Source: JABSSA01 sp039960995
Lineage (GTDB): Bacteria > Pseudomonadota > Alphaproteobacteria > Rhodobacterales > Rhodobacteraceae
Assembly: GCA_039960995.1 (NCBI GenBank)
Contig: JBDVKF010000095.1
Coordinates: forward strand, 116,704-180,703
Direction of reading: 5' to 3'
Length of the DNA stretch: 64,000 bases
The position numbers and the translations under genes were made by a program. Under the pieces are notes generated by a model. The model worked only from the letters and a program-made list of their open reading frames with translations. It searched no databases and was not told the origin of the DNA. Positions 35,308 to 43,527 of the stretch are shown here, piece after piece. Position 1 is the first letter of the stretch. Each line of letters opens with the position of its first letter.

Positions 35308-35513
35308 TTTGGCTCTTCGCTATGTTCTAATACTATATAGGTGGCTCAAACCCACAATTTCAAATGAAATTAAGATGAAAATGAACAGCTGTGCGCACAA
35401 GTCGCTGTTATACATCTTTACTGTATGCCGTTCGAGCGGTCTTGCGAGCAGTGTCTTGCCGATGCTAGACGGTCATTTAAAGCAGATATCGCCGCGATAG
35501 GAGACGCGCCAGA

Positions 35514-36023
35514 ATGGCCGACTACCCGACACAATTCGACAAAGACGATCTTTTGAAATGCGCGCGCGGCGAGCTTTTCGGTCCTGGAAACGCTCAGTTG
35601 CCTGAGCCACCTATGCTGATGATGGATCGCATCACAGACGTAAGTGCAGATGGTGGAGAGCACGGCAAAGGGCATATCGTAGCTGAATTCGACATCAATC
35701 CAGACCTTTGGTTCTTTGGATGCCATTTCCCGGGCAATCCTATTATGCCGGGCTGCCTTGGATTGGATGGATTATGGCAGCTGACAGGGTTTAACCTTGG
35801 TTGGCGCGGATGGCAGGGGCGCGGTTATGCATTGGGTGTTGGCGAAGTAAAGCTGACTGGGATGGTGCGACCAGATCGTAAGATGCTGACTTATCACATA
35901 GATTTCACCAAGGCGATCCAAACGCGTCGTTTGACAATGGGCGTGGCCAACGGCCATGTTGAAGCCGATGGTGAGGTTATTTATCAGGTGACCGGCCTGA
36001 AGGTCGCATTATCAGACAGCTGA
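35514..36023 (+). CDS. fabA: 3-hydroxydecanoyl-ACP dehydratase/isomerase
   Basis: A 169-residue hotdog enzyme that dehydrates 3-hydroxydecanoyl-ACP and isomerises the product to cis-3-decenoyl-ACP, starting unsaturated fatty-acid synthesis. Catalytic His71 in FGCHFPGNPIMPGC and Asp85 in GLDGLWQL match His70 and Asp84 of E. coli. GGAGACGC precedes the ATG. Length and motifs normal. A membrane gene and a terminator now separate it from its usual partner fabB. Confidence 0.96.
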   Translation: MADYPTQFDKDDLLKCARGELFGPGNAQLPEPPMLMMDRITDVSADGGEHGKGHIVAEFDINPDLWFFGCHFPGNPIMPGCLGLDGLWQLTGFNLGWRGWQGRGYALGVGEVKLTGMVRPDRKMLTYHIDFTKAIQTRRLTMGVANGHVEADGEVIYQVTGLKVALSDS

Positions 36024-36125
36024 TCTGACCGAGACCCAATTGGTGGTCATCTTTGGGTTAAGTTTAAAATAACGCTCTTCTGGCTAGACTGCGACTTGTG
36101 GTTTTAACAAGTACGGAGTTTTGCA

Positions 36126-36641
36126 ATGGCCAGCAGTGACGGCACTATCCAATTTACGGATCAGAGCCCTATTTTTTCTCTGGATAGACTTTTGGTTCTT
36201 TTGATTGCCGGCGGGTTCGGCACTTTGGCATTTGAAATTTTTGGTCAGGGAATCAGCCCATTGATAGGGGGCTCGAAACTTGCACCTGTGCCGTTAGCTG
36301 GCTCAGTTTTCAAAACACTTGCCGGATTCGGGTCGAAACCAGCGGCCTATTTGCTTCATTTTTTCGCAGGTATGATATGTTACCCCCTTGCATTCGCCTT
36401 GATCGGTTGCCCGATCTGGAAGCGTTTCGCACCAATGCTGCCATGGTTTGTTGTGGCCGTCGTATTCGGGGTGATTCAATGGGTGTTCGCGTTGTACGTG
36501 ATGGCACATCTGGTTGCGGGAATGCCACCATTCCTAAAGTTCTCAGGCATTACTTGGGCTGCACTCTACGGCCACGTTCTTTACGCAATCGTTGCGATTG
36601 GTATTTCACAGCATCTGACCGTGCAGTTTCGCAGATCATAA
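36126..36641 (+). CDS. integral membrane protein between fabA and fabB
   Basis: A 171-residue protein with four to five hydrophobic segments (LVLLIAGGFGTLAFEIF, LLHFFAGMICYPLAFALIG, WFVVAVVFGVIQWVFALYVM, WAALYGHVLYAIVAIG). GGAGTTTT precedes the ATG. No family recognised with certainty; the layout resembles small DUF-type membrane proteins. The leader and gene are more AT-rich than fabA. It breaks the normally adjacent fabA-fabB pair and is followed by a strong terminator at 36741, suggesting a later insertion. Confidence 0.7.
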   Translation: MASSDGTIQFTDQSPIFSLDRLLVLLIAGGFGTLAFEIFGQGISPLIGGSKLAPVPLAGSVFKTLAGFGSKPAAYLLHFFAGMICYPLAFALIGCPIWKRFAPMLPWFVVAVVFGVIQWVFALYVMAHLVAGMPPFLKFSGITWAALYGHVLYAIVAIGISQHLTVQFRRS

Positions 36642-36740
36642 TACGTCGCAATTTTCGTTGATTGATACATTGCCCAAGGCGTTTTTTGGATGTCTGGGCA
36701 ATCGCTTTGCCAGTTTTGAGCTGCAAAAATGTCTACAGCC

Positions 36741-36770
36741 AAGCCAATACATCGGCGCATGTATTGGCTT
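36741..36770 (+). terminator. strong intrinsic terminator between fabA/membrane gene and fabB
   Basis: AAGCCAATACAT at 36741-36752 is perfectly complementary to ATGTATTGGCTT at 36759-36770 around the loop CGGCGC, a 12-bp stem followed by TCTT. It lies 100 nt after the membrane gene's stop and 99 nt before fabB, implying fabB has its own promoter. Confidence 0.85.
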
Positions 36771-36810
36771 TCTTATGGCCAAGATGACTGCTCAAAACCA
36801 CTCTATCTGG

Positions 36811-36840
36811 TTGCACCCTTGCATGTGGCTGTCTTACACA
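36811..36840 (+). promoter_or_regulatory. possible sigma-70-type promoter for fabB-fabI
   Basis: TTGCAC at 36811-36816 is separated by 18 nt from TACACA at 36835-36840, between the terminator and the fabB start at 36869. A reasonable match to -35/-10 boxes in a place where a promoter is needed. Confidence 0.4.
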
Positions 36841-36868
36841 GTTGTCACAGGCAAAGAGGAGTGCGCTT

Positions 36869-38098
36869 ATGCGCCGTGTCGTGGTCACAGGATTGGGAAT
36901 CGTCTCGTCCATTGGAAACAACGCAAATGACGTGTTGGATAGCCTCAAAGCAGGCCGCTCCGGCATTACCGCCAACGAACAGATGGTCGAACACGGGTTT
37001 CGAAGCCAGATCGCAGGAGCAATCGATCTGGATCCTTCAGAACATATCGACAAGCGCGTTCTGCGTTTTATGGGGCCAGGCGCCGCATATGCATATATTG
37101 CAATGGGGCAGGCCATCGCCGATGCAAGTTTGGCTGACAGTGATATTTCAAACCCGCGAACGGGTTTAATTGCGGGATCTGGTGGTCCGTCGACGTCGGC
37201 GATGCTGACTGCTCATCAAACTGTTTTGAAAACAGGTGCGACCAAGCGGATTGGTCCTTTTGCTGTGCCAAAGGCCATGTGTTCGACGATCAGCGCAAAT
37301 TTATCCACGGCCTATAAGATCAAAGGCATCAACTATTCGATAACCTCCGCTTGTTCGACGTCTTTGCATTGTATTGGAAATGCAGCTGAACAAATCATGC
37401 TTGGCAAACAGGATGTCATGTTTGCAGGCGGTGGCGAGGAATTAGATTGGACCTTGTCGTGTCTCTTTGATGCGATGGGGGCGATGTCTTCCAAATACAA
37501 TGATACACCCGACCGCGCTTCGCGCGCGTTTGACTCGGATCGCGACGGCTTTGTCATTTCGGGCGGCGGCGGGATCCTTGTTCTGGAAGACCTAGAACAC
37601 GCAAAAGCTCGCGGTGCTAAAATCTATGCCGAAGTGACAGGTTATGCTGCCACATCTGATGGGCACGATATGGTTGCGCCATCCGGTGAAGGTGGGCAAC
37701 GCGCAATGGAGCTTTCGCTTAGCACGCTGCCCAAAGAACGCGAAGTTGGCTATATCAACGCGCATGGCACATCCACACCTGTAGGGGATGTCGGCGAAAT
37801 CGAAGCGGTGCGGCGCACCTTTGCCGGGCGTACGCAACCGCTGGTCAGTTCTACGAAATCAATGACTGGGCATGCGCAAGGCGCTGCGGGCGCACTTGAA
37901 GCTATCTTTAGTTTGCTGATGCTGGACAATGATTTCATCACACCTTCGATCAATGTAGAAACCTTGGATCCCGCGCTTCAGGCCGGAGAAGTGGCGACAT
38001 CGTTGATTGAAAATGCGGGTCTCGACAGCGTAATGACAAATTCCTTTGGATTTGGCGGCACAAATGGATCGATGATCCTATCTAGATTTCACGGATAA
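36869..38098 (+). CDS. fabB: 3-oxoacyl-ACP synthase I
   Basis: A 409-residue ketosynthase elongating unsaturated acyl-ACPs. AGAGGAG precedes ATG 36869; the frame is open nine codons upstream but MRRVVVTGLGIVSSIG is the family start. Catalytic triad: Cys162 in ITSACSTSLHC, His in YINAHGTSTPVGD, and His in KSMTGHAQGAAG. Pairing with FabA shows the FabA/FabB anaerobic route to unsaturated fatty acids. fabI follows 9 nt later. Confidence 0.96.
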   Translation: MRRVVVTGLGIVSSIGNNANDVLDSLKAGRSGITANEQMVEHGFRSQIAGAIDLDPSEHIDKRVLRFMGPGAAYAYIAMGQAIADASLADSDISNPRTGLIAGSGGPSTSAMLTAHQTVLKTGATKRIGPFAVPKAMCSTISANLSTAYKIKGINYSITSACSTSLHCIGNAAEQIMLGKQDVMFAGGGEELDWTLSCLFDAMGAMSSKYNDTPDRASRAFDSDRDGFVISGGGGILVLEDLEHAKARGAKIYAEVTGYAATSDGHDMVAPSGEGGQRAMELSLSTLPKEREVGYINAHGTSTPVGDVGEIEAVRRTFAGRTQPLVSSTKSMTGHAQGAAGALEAIFSLLMLDNDFITPSINVETLDPALQAGEVATSLIENAGLDSVMTNSFGFGGTNGSMILSRFHG

Positions 38099-38107
38099 GA
38101 TGATATT

Positions 38108-38899
38108 ATGACAGGATCTCTTTCAGGAAAACGTGGGTTGGTTATGGGCGTCGCCAATGACCGGTCTATTGCATGGGGCATCGCGAAAGCGCTACACGAA
38201 GCTGGCGCCGAACTGGCCTTTACATATCAGGGCGAAGCGTTCGGAAAACGACTTGAGCCACTGGCCCAATCGGTTGGTTCGGATTTCATGGTTGATGTGG
38301 ACGTTACGGATGACGACAGTCTTGATGTTGCATTCGACGCGTTGGGTGTGCGTTGGCCAACAATCGATTTTTTGATCCACGCAATTGCCTTTTCGGATAA
38401 ATCCGAACTGACGGGGCGGTTTTTGAACACCAGCCGTGCCAACTTCAAGCATTCGCTTGAAATCAGCGCATATTCCTTTATCGAAGTGGCGCGCCGTGCC
38501 CATCCCATGATGATGGACAATGGCGGAACGTTATTGACGCTGACTTATCAGGGCTCAAACCGCGTGGTACCCAGTTATAACGTGATGGGTGTGGCAAAGG
38601 CTGCATTGGAATCCGCAACACGCTATCTGGCAAATGATCTTGGGCCCGACGGTGTGCGTGTTAATGCAATTAGTCCAGGGCCAATGAAAACACTGGCCGG
38701 TGCCGCAATCGGTGGTGCGCGCAAGACCTATAAACACACAGGGCTAAACGCGCCGCTGCGTGAAAACGCGACGCTGGAAGCGGTTGGTGCGACTGCTGTG
38801 TATCTATGTTCTGATGGTGGTGCGTGCACAACAGGCGAGGTCATTCGCGTCGATGGTGGGTTCCATGTGCTTGGGATGCCGCAAGCGGACAATCTGTAA
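38108..38899 (+). CDS. fabI: enoyl-ACP reductase (NADH)
   Basis: A 263-residue SDR-type enoyl reductase carrying out the last step of each fatty-acid elongation cycle. The nucleotide loop is GVANDRSIAWGIAKAL (G-x5-S-I-A-W-G). Tyr147, Tyr157 and Lys164 in the stretch from TYQGSN to YNVMGVAK match the Tyr-x6-Lys catalytic set of E. coli FabI. It is the target class of triclosan. It lies 9 nt after fabB, so they are co-transcribed. Confidence 0.95.
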   Translation: MTGSLSGKRGLVMGVANDRSIAWGIAKALHEAGAELAFTYQGEAFGKRLEPLAQSVGSDFMVDVDVTDDDSLDVAFDALGVRWPTIDFLIHAIAFSDKSELTGRFLNTSRANFKHSLEISAYSFIEVARRAHPMMMDNGGTLLTLTYQGSNRVVPSYNVMGVAKAALESATRYLANDLGPDGVRVNAISPGPMKTLAGAAIGGARKTYKHTGLNAPLRENATLEAVGATAVYLCSDGGACTTGEVIRVDGGFHVLGMPQADNL

Positions 38900-39064
38900 A
38901 CGCTTCTCAGGGCAAGTTGGCATGGTTTGCCATGGTCTGGGCAAACCGTTGAAAGTATCAGCGATGACCTGAACGGTTGCCCGCCGACTAAATCCCAAAG
39001 ATGGAAAATGTGCCCTTTTCCCGAACGACGAGGCGTGACATCCTCTGCCAGAGGGAGAACGCAT

Positions 39065-39751
39065 ATGCCTATCACGACTGTTGTCTTTGACGCTTACGGA
39101 ACTTTGTTTGATGTGGCTGCTGCTGCGCGGCAAGCCGCTGCAGAACCTGATTTTGCAGCTATTGAAGACAGCTGGCCCATTCTGGCAGAGCATTGGCGTC
39201 TTAAGCAGTTGCAATACACGTGGCTGCGTGCCGTTTCTGGGGCCCACACCAATTTCTGGACCGTGACACAAGAAGGCTTGGATTGGGCGCTTGAAAAAAC
39301 GGGTCATGATGGGGACGCTGCATTGCGGGAAAGGCTGTTGCAGCTTTATTGGGAATTGCAGGCCTATCCCGAGGTGCCTGATATGTTGGGGGCATTAAAG
39401 TCTGCAGGGAAACAAACGGCCATTTTGTCCAACGGGTCACCGGATATGTTGGACGGTGCGGTTAAATCGGCTGGAGTTTCGGACCTGTTGGATGCTGTTT
39501 TGTCGGTTGAATCCGTCGGAATTTTCAAACCGGCATCCGTGGTTTACGATCTAGTGACCCAGCATTTCGGATGCACAACAAATGAGGTTTTGTTTGTGTC
39601 CTCGAATGGATGGGACGCAGCGGCAGCGACAGGTCATGGGTTTCAAACTGGCTGGGTCAACCGAGCGGGCGAACCGATGGATCGTTTGCCATGGAAACCG
39701 GCACATGTTCTGAAAGACCTGACTGGAATTCCGAACTTGTCGAACGCGTGA
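39065..39751 (+). CDS. haloacid dehalogenase type II (HAD superfamily)
   Basis: A 228-residue HAD hydrolase. GAGGGAGAACGC precedes ATG 39065; longer frames start at a poor TTG. Motif I is VVFDAYGTLFDV with nucleophile Asp9; motif II AILSNGSPDM; motif III with Lys in GIFKPASVVYDL; motif IV VSSNGWDAAAATGHG. The DAYGTLFD and SSNGWD signatures are those of L-2-haloacid dehalogenases. It could dechlorinate or defluorinate 2-haloacids, or act on a phosphate ester. It overlaps the next hydrolase gene by 1 nt. Confidence 0.88.
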   Translation: MPITTVVFDAYGTLFDVAAAARQAAAEPDFAAIEDSWPILAEHWRLKQLQYTWLRAVSGAHTNFWTVTQEGLDWALEKTGHDGDAALRERLLQLYWELQAYPEVPDMLGALKSAGKQTAILSNGSPDMLDGAVKSAGVSDLLDAVLSVESVGIFKPASVVYDLVTQHFGCTTNEVLFVSSNGWDAAAATGHGFQTGWVNRAGEPMDRLPWKPAHVLKDLTGIPNLSNA

Positions 39752-40569
39752 TGGCCAAGTTTACGTCATCGGACGGACTGTCCTTGCATTATACAGACAC
39801 GGGGTCTGGTTTACCACTTTTATGTCTGCCCGGTTTGACGCGGACCGGTGAGGATTTTCGATATGTCGCCGCGCATCTGACCCGGTGCCGCATGATCACA
39901 ATGGATATGCGTGGGCGCGGTGGATCAGATTGGGATCCAAAATGGCAGAACTACAACGTGCCAGTCGAATGTCAGGACATTCTTGGCCTTTTGGATCATC
40001 TAAATTTGGAACGCGTTGCCATTTTGGGAACGTCGCGCGGTGGATTACAAGCCATGGGGCTGGCGGCCACCGTACCGGATCGACTGTTGGGCGTCGCTTT
40101 GAACGATATCGGCCCCGAATTGGATACTGCTGGGCTTGGAAACATCATGACGTATTTGGGACGACGCCCCAATGCGCGCACGCATGACGACGCGGCGCGC
40201 GCTTTGCGGGCGGCGTCTGTCGGTTTTGAAAATGTCCCTGAACAGCGTTGGTTGGAAGAAGTGCGGTTGCATTTCGTACAAGATGAAAAGGGGCTGGATA
40301 TCACTTATGATCCAGCTTTGCGCAATGCCGTCGAAGTCGAAACAGAGATCCCTGATCTTTGGCCCTTTTTCGATGCATTGAAGGATATACCTTTATGCGC
40401 ATTGCGAGGAAGCGGGTCCAATTTGTTGCATGCCGACACCTTTAAAAAGATGCGCACCAAACGACCTGATATGATCGCGACCGAAGTCAAAGACCGAGGT
40501 CACGTGCCATTTTTGGACGAACCAGAAGCGCTGGACGCGTTGAATACTTGGATGGATAGGATGTTATGA
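39751..40569 (+). CDS. alpha/beta hydrolase
   Basis: A 272-residue alpha/beta hydrolase. ATG 39751 overlaps the HAD stop (TGATG). Oxyanion region LCLPGLTRTGEDF, the nucleophile elbow ILGTSRGGLQ with Ser95, and the final His in VKDRGHVPFLDEPEALDAL. It resembles esterases or C-C hydrolases; the substrate is not determined. It is part of the tightly packed run from 39065 to 46124. Confidence 0.85.
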   Translation: MAKFTSSDGLSLHYTDTGSGLPLLCLPGLTRTGEDFRYVAAHLTRCRMITMDMRGRGGSDWDPKWQNYNVPVECQDILGLLDHLNLERVAILGTSRGGLQAMGLAATVPDRLLGVALNDIGPELDTAGLGNIMTYLGRRPNARTHDDAARALRAASVGFENVPEQRWLEEVRLHFVQDEKGLDITYDPALRNAVEVETEIPDLWPFFDALKDIPLCALRGSGSNLLHADTFKKMRTKRPDMIATEVKDRGHVPFLDEPEALDALNTWMDRML

Positions 40570-41537
40570 ATATCAAAATGATCAGGGCGGCAGCCCTTCG
40601 TCTGTCGGGCCATGCGCGGCGTACCCCATTGTTGACATCACCCTTTCTGGACAAGATTGCCGGCCGGCGTGTTTGGGTCAAACCAGAGTGTTTGCAAGTT
40701 ACCGGCAGCTTTAAGTTCCGGGGCGGCTGGTCAGCCGTTTCGGCGCTGGATGCTGATGTGCGCAGCAAGGGCGTGATCGCATTTTCCAGCGGCAACCATG
40801 CCCAAGGTGTGGCCCATGCCGCCCAACTGCACGATGTTCCAGCGGTCATTGTCATGCCCTCAGACGCGCCAAAATTGAAAATTCAGAACACCCGCGATTT
40901 CGGTGCGGAAGTTGTTCTTTATGAAAGAGGTTCGGAAGACCGAGATGAAATTGGTGCCAAAATCGCGGCTGATCGCGGATTGACATTGATAAAGCCATTT
41001 GATGAACCGCAAGTGATTGCGGGCCAAGGCACAACGGGACTGGAAATCGCGGCACAATGTGCAGAGCAGGGGGTACATAAGGCCGATGTGCTGGTTTGTT
41101 GTGGGGGCGGGGGGCTGACATCCGGCATCGCGCTGGCGTTGGAAGCAGATGCGCCGGATTTTTCCGTTCGTTCGGTTGAACCGGAAAATTTTGATGACGT
41201 AGCGCGTTCGCTGGTGTCAGGAAAGATCGAACACAACGAAAAGACTTCGGGGGGGTTATGCGATGCAATTATTACGCCGTCCCCTGGCGAAATTCCTTTT
41301 CCGATTATGAAACGGTTGTGTGGGACGGGCATGGAGGTCAGCGACAAAGACGCGCTGCGTGCAATGGCCCAAGCATTCCTTCGCTTGAAACTGGTTGCTG
41401 AACCGGGCGGAGCGGTTGCGTTGGCCGCTGCATTATATCAGGGCGACCAAATTGACGGCGAAGATGTTGTTGTGGTGATTTCGGGCGGCAATGTCGACAC
41501 GTCTGTCTTTGCACGTGCTTTGGAGTATATCGAATGA
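40566..41537 (+). CDS. threonine/serine dehydratase-like PLP enzyme
   Basis: A 323-residue fold-type II PLP enzyme. PLP Lys50 in TGSFKFRGGWSA, the Asn/His SSGNHAQGVAHAAQ phosphate-cup motif, and the glycine loop VCCGGGGLTSGIALAL are intact. The short length (no C-terminal ACT regulatory domain) fits catabolic threonine/serine dehydratase or serine racemase-like enzymes. The start overlaps the preceding stop by 4 nt, and its stop overlaps the EEP gene by 4 nt. Confidence 0.88.
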   Translation: MNIKMIRAAALRLSGHARRTPLLTSPFLDKIAGRRVWVKPECLQVTGSFKFRGGWSAVSALDADVRSKGVIAFSSGNHAQGVAHAAQLHDVPAVIVMPSDAPKLKIQNTRDFGAEVVLYERGSEDRDEIGAKIAADRGLTLIKPFDEPQVIAGQGTTGLEIAAQCAEQGVHKADVLVCCGGGGLTSGIALALEADAPDFSVRSVEPENFDDVARSLVSGKIEHNEKTSGGLCDAIITPSPGEIPFPIMKRLCGTGMEVSDKDALRAMAQAFLRLKLVAEPGGAVALAAALYQGDQIDGEDVVVVISGGNVDTSVFARALEYIE

Positions 41538-42724
41538 CTCAATTCACTATCGCGTCTTTCAATGTCAAAAACCTGATTGGGGCGGATCAGGAATATTATC
41601 GATTTCAATCCTATACCCCTGAAGAATACGCGTGGAAGGCGGATTGGCTGTCTGAACAAATTCAGACGCTGAATGCGGACATTGTGTGTTTTCAGGAAAT
41701 CTTTGAAGAAGACGCGTTGCGCGACGTCATTGCGCAGGCGGATGCGGAAGGCGAAGCTGGCAATGCTGCGCATATTCCGGGACGCGACAAACGATATCGG
41801 CGCAAGGCGATATTTTCGAAACTGGCATATGGGTCGTATGGTTCTGCGTCTTTGGCCTTTGCGCCCAACGTTTCGGATGGGGCCGCAGGGCATCGCCGTC
41901 CGGGGGTGGCGACCCTGTCGCGACGTGGGTTTGAGGGCGAGCCCGAGATTATTCAGGATTTGGACGATCCGATTGATATTCCACTGACTGGATTGGCAGA
42001 GGGGGATGGAGGATCATTCCGGATCAGCCGCCTAAGTCGCTCAATCTTGAAGGTTCGTATTCCCGTTGGCAATCACGTGGTCAGCGTTTTCAATTGTCAT
42101 CTGAAATCCAAGCTTGGCGAATTCATTCGTCCCGAGGGGGCAGAACATGCACCCGAATCGGACCTGACCCAGTACGATGCCGTAGGGCGCGCTTTGGGCA
42201 GCTTGCGTTCGGCTTTGCGCCGAACTGCCGAAGCATGGGTGTTGCGACGCGCGATCGTTGCAGAGCTGGATGCCGGATATCCGGTGATGGTTCTGGGGGA
42301 TTTCAACGATGGTGAACATGCTGTTAGTACCGAAATCATCAGTGGTGAAGTGCCATTCAAGAACTACGCTTGGATGCAACGCCATGATGCCAAAACCCGC
42401 CGAGATCGGTATTCCGATGAAGAAAACACGCAAATTCGCGAAGCCATCGAATCCCGCCGCCTGCATTCTGCCGAACGGCAATTCATCCGGCGGTCCACGC
42501 GCGACATGATCTTTACGTCCGCTTTTGGCGGGGCATTTGAAAGCATCGACCAGATATTTATGTCGCGCCACTTCTTGGGCGATGCCCCGGACAGTATAGG
42601 CGAGATGGAATATTTCAGCGCGTTCAATGATCACTTGACCGACGGCAGCCATCCAGAGGCCCCCTATAACAAACTTGCATCTGATCATGGGCAAATCATG
42701 GCTCATCTGCGCCTGAAAGATTAA
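41534..42724 (+). CDS. endonuclease/exonuclease/phosphatase family protein
   Basis: A 396-residue EEP-fold protein: FTIASFNVKNLIGADQ (first strand), DIVCFQEIFEE (metal Glu), VFNCHLKSKLG, VMVLGDFNDGEHAV (Asp/Asn), and the terminal ASDHGQIMAHLR (Asp-His). No signal peptide. Longer than its two relatives in this window at 14895 and 28163, with an insert before the Asp-Asn motif. Nuclease or phosphodiesterase activity is likely; the substrate is unknown. Confidence 0.83.
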   Translation: MTQFTIASFNVKNLIGADQEYYRFQSYTPEEYAWKADWLSEQIQTLNADIVCFQEIFEEDALRDVIAQADAEGEAGNAAHIPGRDKRYRRKAIFSKLAYGSYGSASLAFAPNVSDGAAGHRRPGVATLSRRGFEGEPEIIQDLDDPIDIPLTGLAEGDGGSFRISRLSRSILKVRIPVGNHVVSVFNCHLKSKLGEFIRPEGAEHAPESDLTQYDAVGRALGSLRSALRRTAEAWVLRRAIVAELDAGYPVMVLGDFNDGEHAVSTEIISGEVPFKNYAWMQRHDAKTRRDRYSDEENTQIREAIESRRLHSAERQFIRRSTRDMIFTSAFGGAFESIDQIFMSRHFLGDAPDSIGEMEYFSAFNDHLTDGSHPEAPYNKLASDHGQIMAHLRLKD

Positions 42725-42735
42725 GGAGAAGTGCG

Positions 42736-43524
42736 ATGAAAATGGCTGATGTTGGCACGGCGCGGTTGAACTATCGCATTGATGGCCCCGACGGTGGTGC
42801 TCCGGTTGTTTTTGCGAATTCGCTTGGCACTGATCTGCGTCTTTGGGATCCGATCATGCCATTGCTGCCGCAAGGATTGCGCATTCTGCGGTATGACAAA
42901 CGGGGCCACGGTTTGTCGACATGTCCTGCTGGACCGTACTCGATGGGGACACTGATTTCGGATGCGGAATCCTTGATGGATCAACTGGGGTTCAACGATG
43001 CATTGTTCATTGGGTTGTCGATTGGTGGAATGATCGCACAAGGTTTGGCTGTCAAACGATTGGACCTTATCCGCACAATGGTCTTGTCCAACACAGGTGC
43101 GAAAATTGGAACGCCCGAAATGTGGAATGATCGCATTAAGGGGGTGCGCAAGGGCGGGATCAGGGCGCTTGAAGCGTCAATTCTGGAACGTTGGTTTGCC
43201 AGTGCATTTCGTGAAGGGCCTGATTTCGAACTGTGGCGCAACATGTTAGTGCGCCAGCCTGATGAGGGATATATGGGATGCAGTGCGGCCATTTCAGGCA
43301 CTGATTTCTTTACATCGACGTCAGGTTTGCGTTTGCCCATTCTCGGGATTGCAGGCAGCGAGGATGGATCAACTCCGCCTGATCTCGTGCGCGAAACTGT
43401 CGATCTTGTTCGGGGCAGTCGGTTTCAATTGATCCGAGGTGCCGGGCATTTGCCTTGCGTTGAGAAACCCGAGGAGTTTGCCCAGATCATAACTGATTTC
43501 ATGCGCGAAACGGGGCATATCTGA
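42736..43524 (+). CDS. pcaD: 3-oxoadipate enol-lactonase
   Basis: A 262-residue alpha/beta hydrolase whose Ser95 elbow FIGLSIGGMIAQGLA, opening FANSLGTDLRLWD and RYDKRGHGLST are characteristic of PcaD, which hydrolyses 3-oxoadipate enol-lactone in the protocatechuate branch of the beta-ketoadipate pathway. AAGGAGAAG precedes the ATG. pcaB follows after 3 nt. No pcaC, pcaG or pcaH is next to it, so its normal cluster is incomplete here. Confidence 0.87.
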   Translation: MKMADVGTARLNYRIDGPDGGAPVVFANSLGTDLRLWDPIMPLLPQGLRILRYDKRGHGLSTCPAGPYSMGTLISDAESLMDQLGFNDALFIGLSIGGMIAQGLAVKRLDLIRTMVLSNTGAKIGTPEMWNDRIKGVRKGGIRALEASILERWFASAFREGPDFELWRNMLVRQPDEGYMGCSAAISGTDFFTSTSGLRLPILGIAGSEDGSTPPDLVRETVDLVRGSRFQLIRGAGHLPCVEKPEEFAQIITDFMRETGHI

Positions 43525-43527
43525 CTT

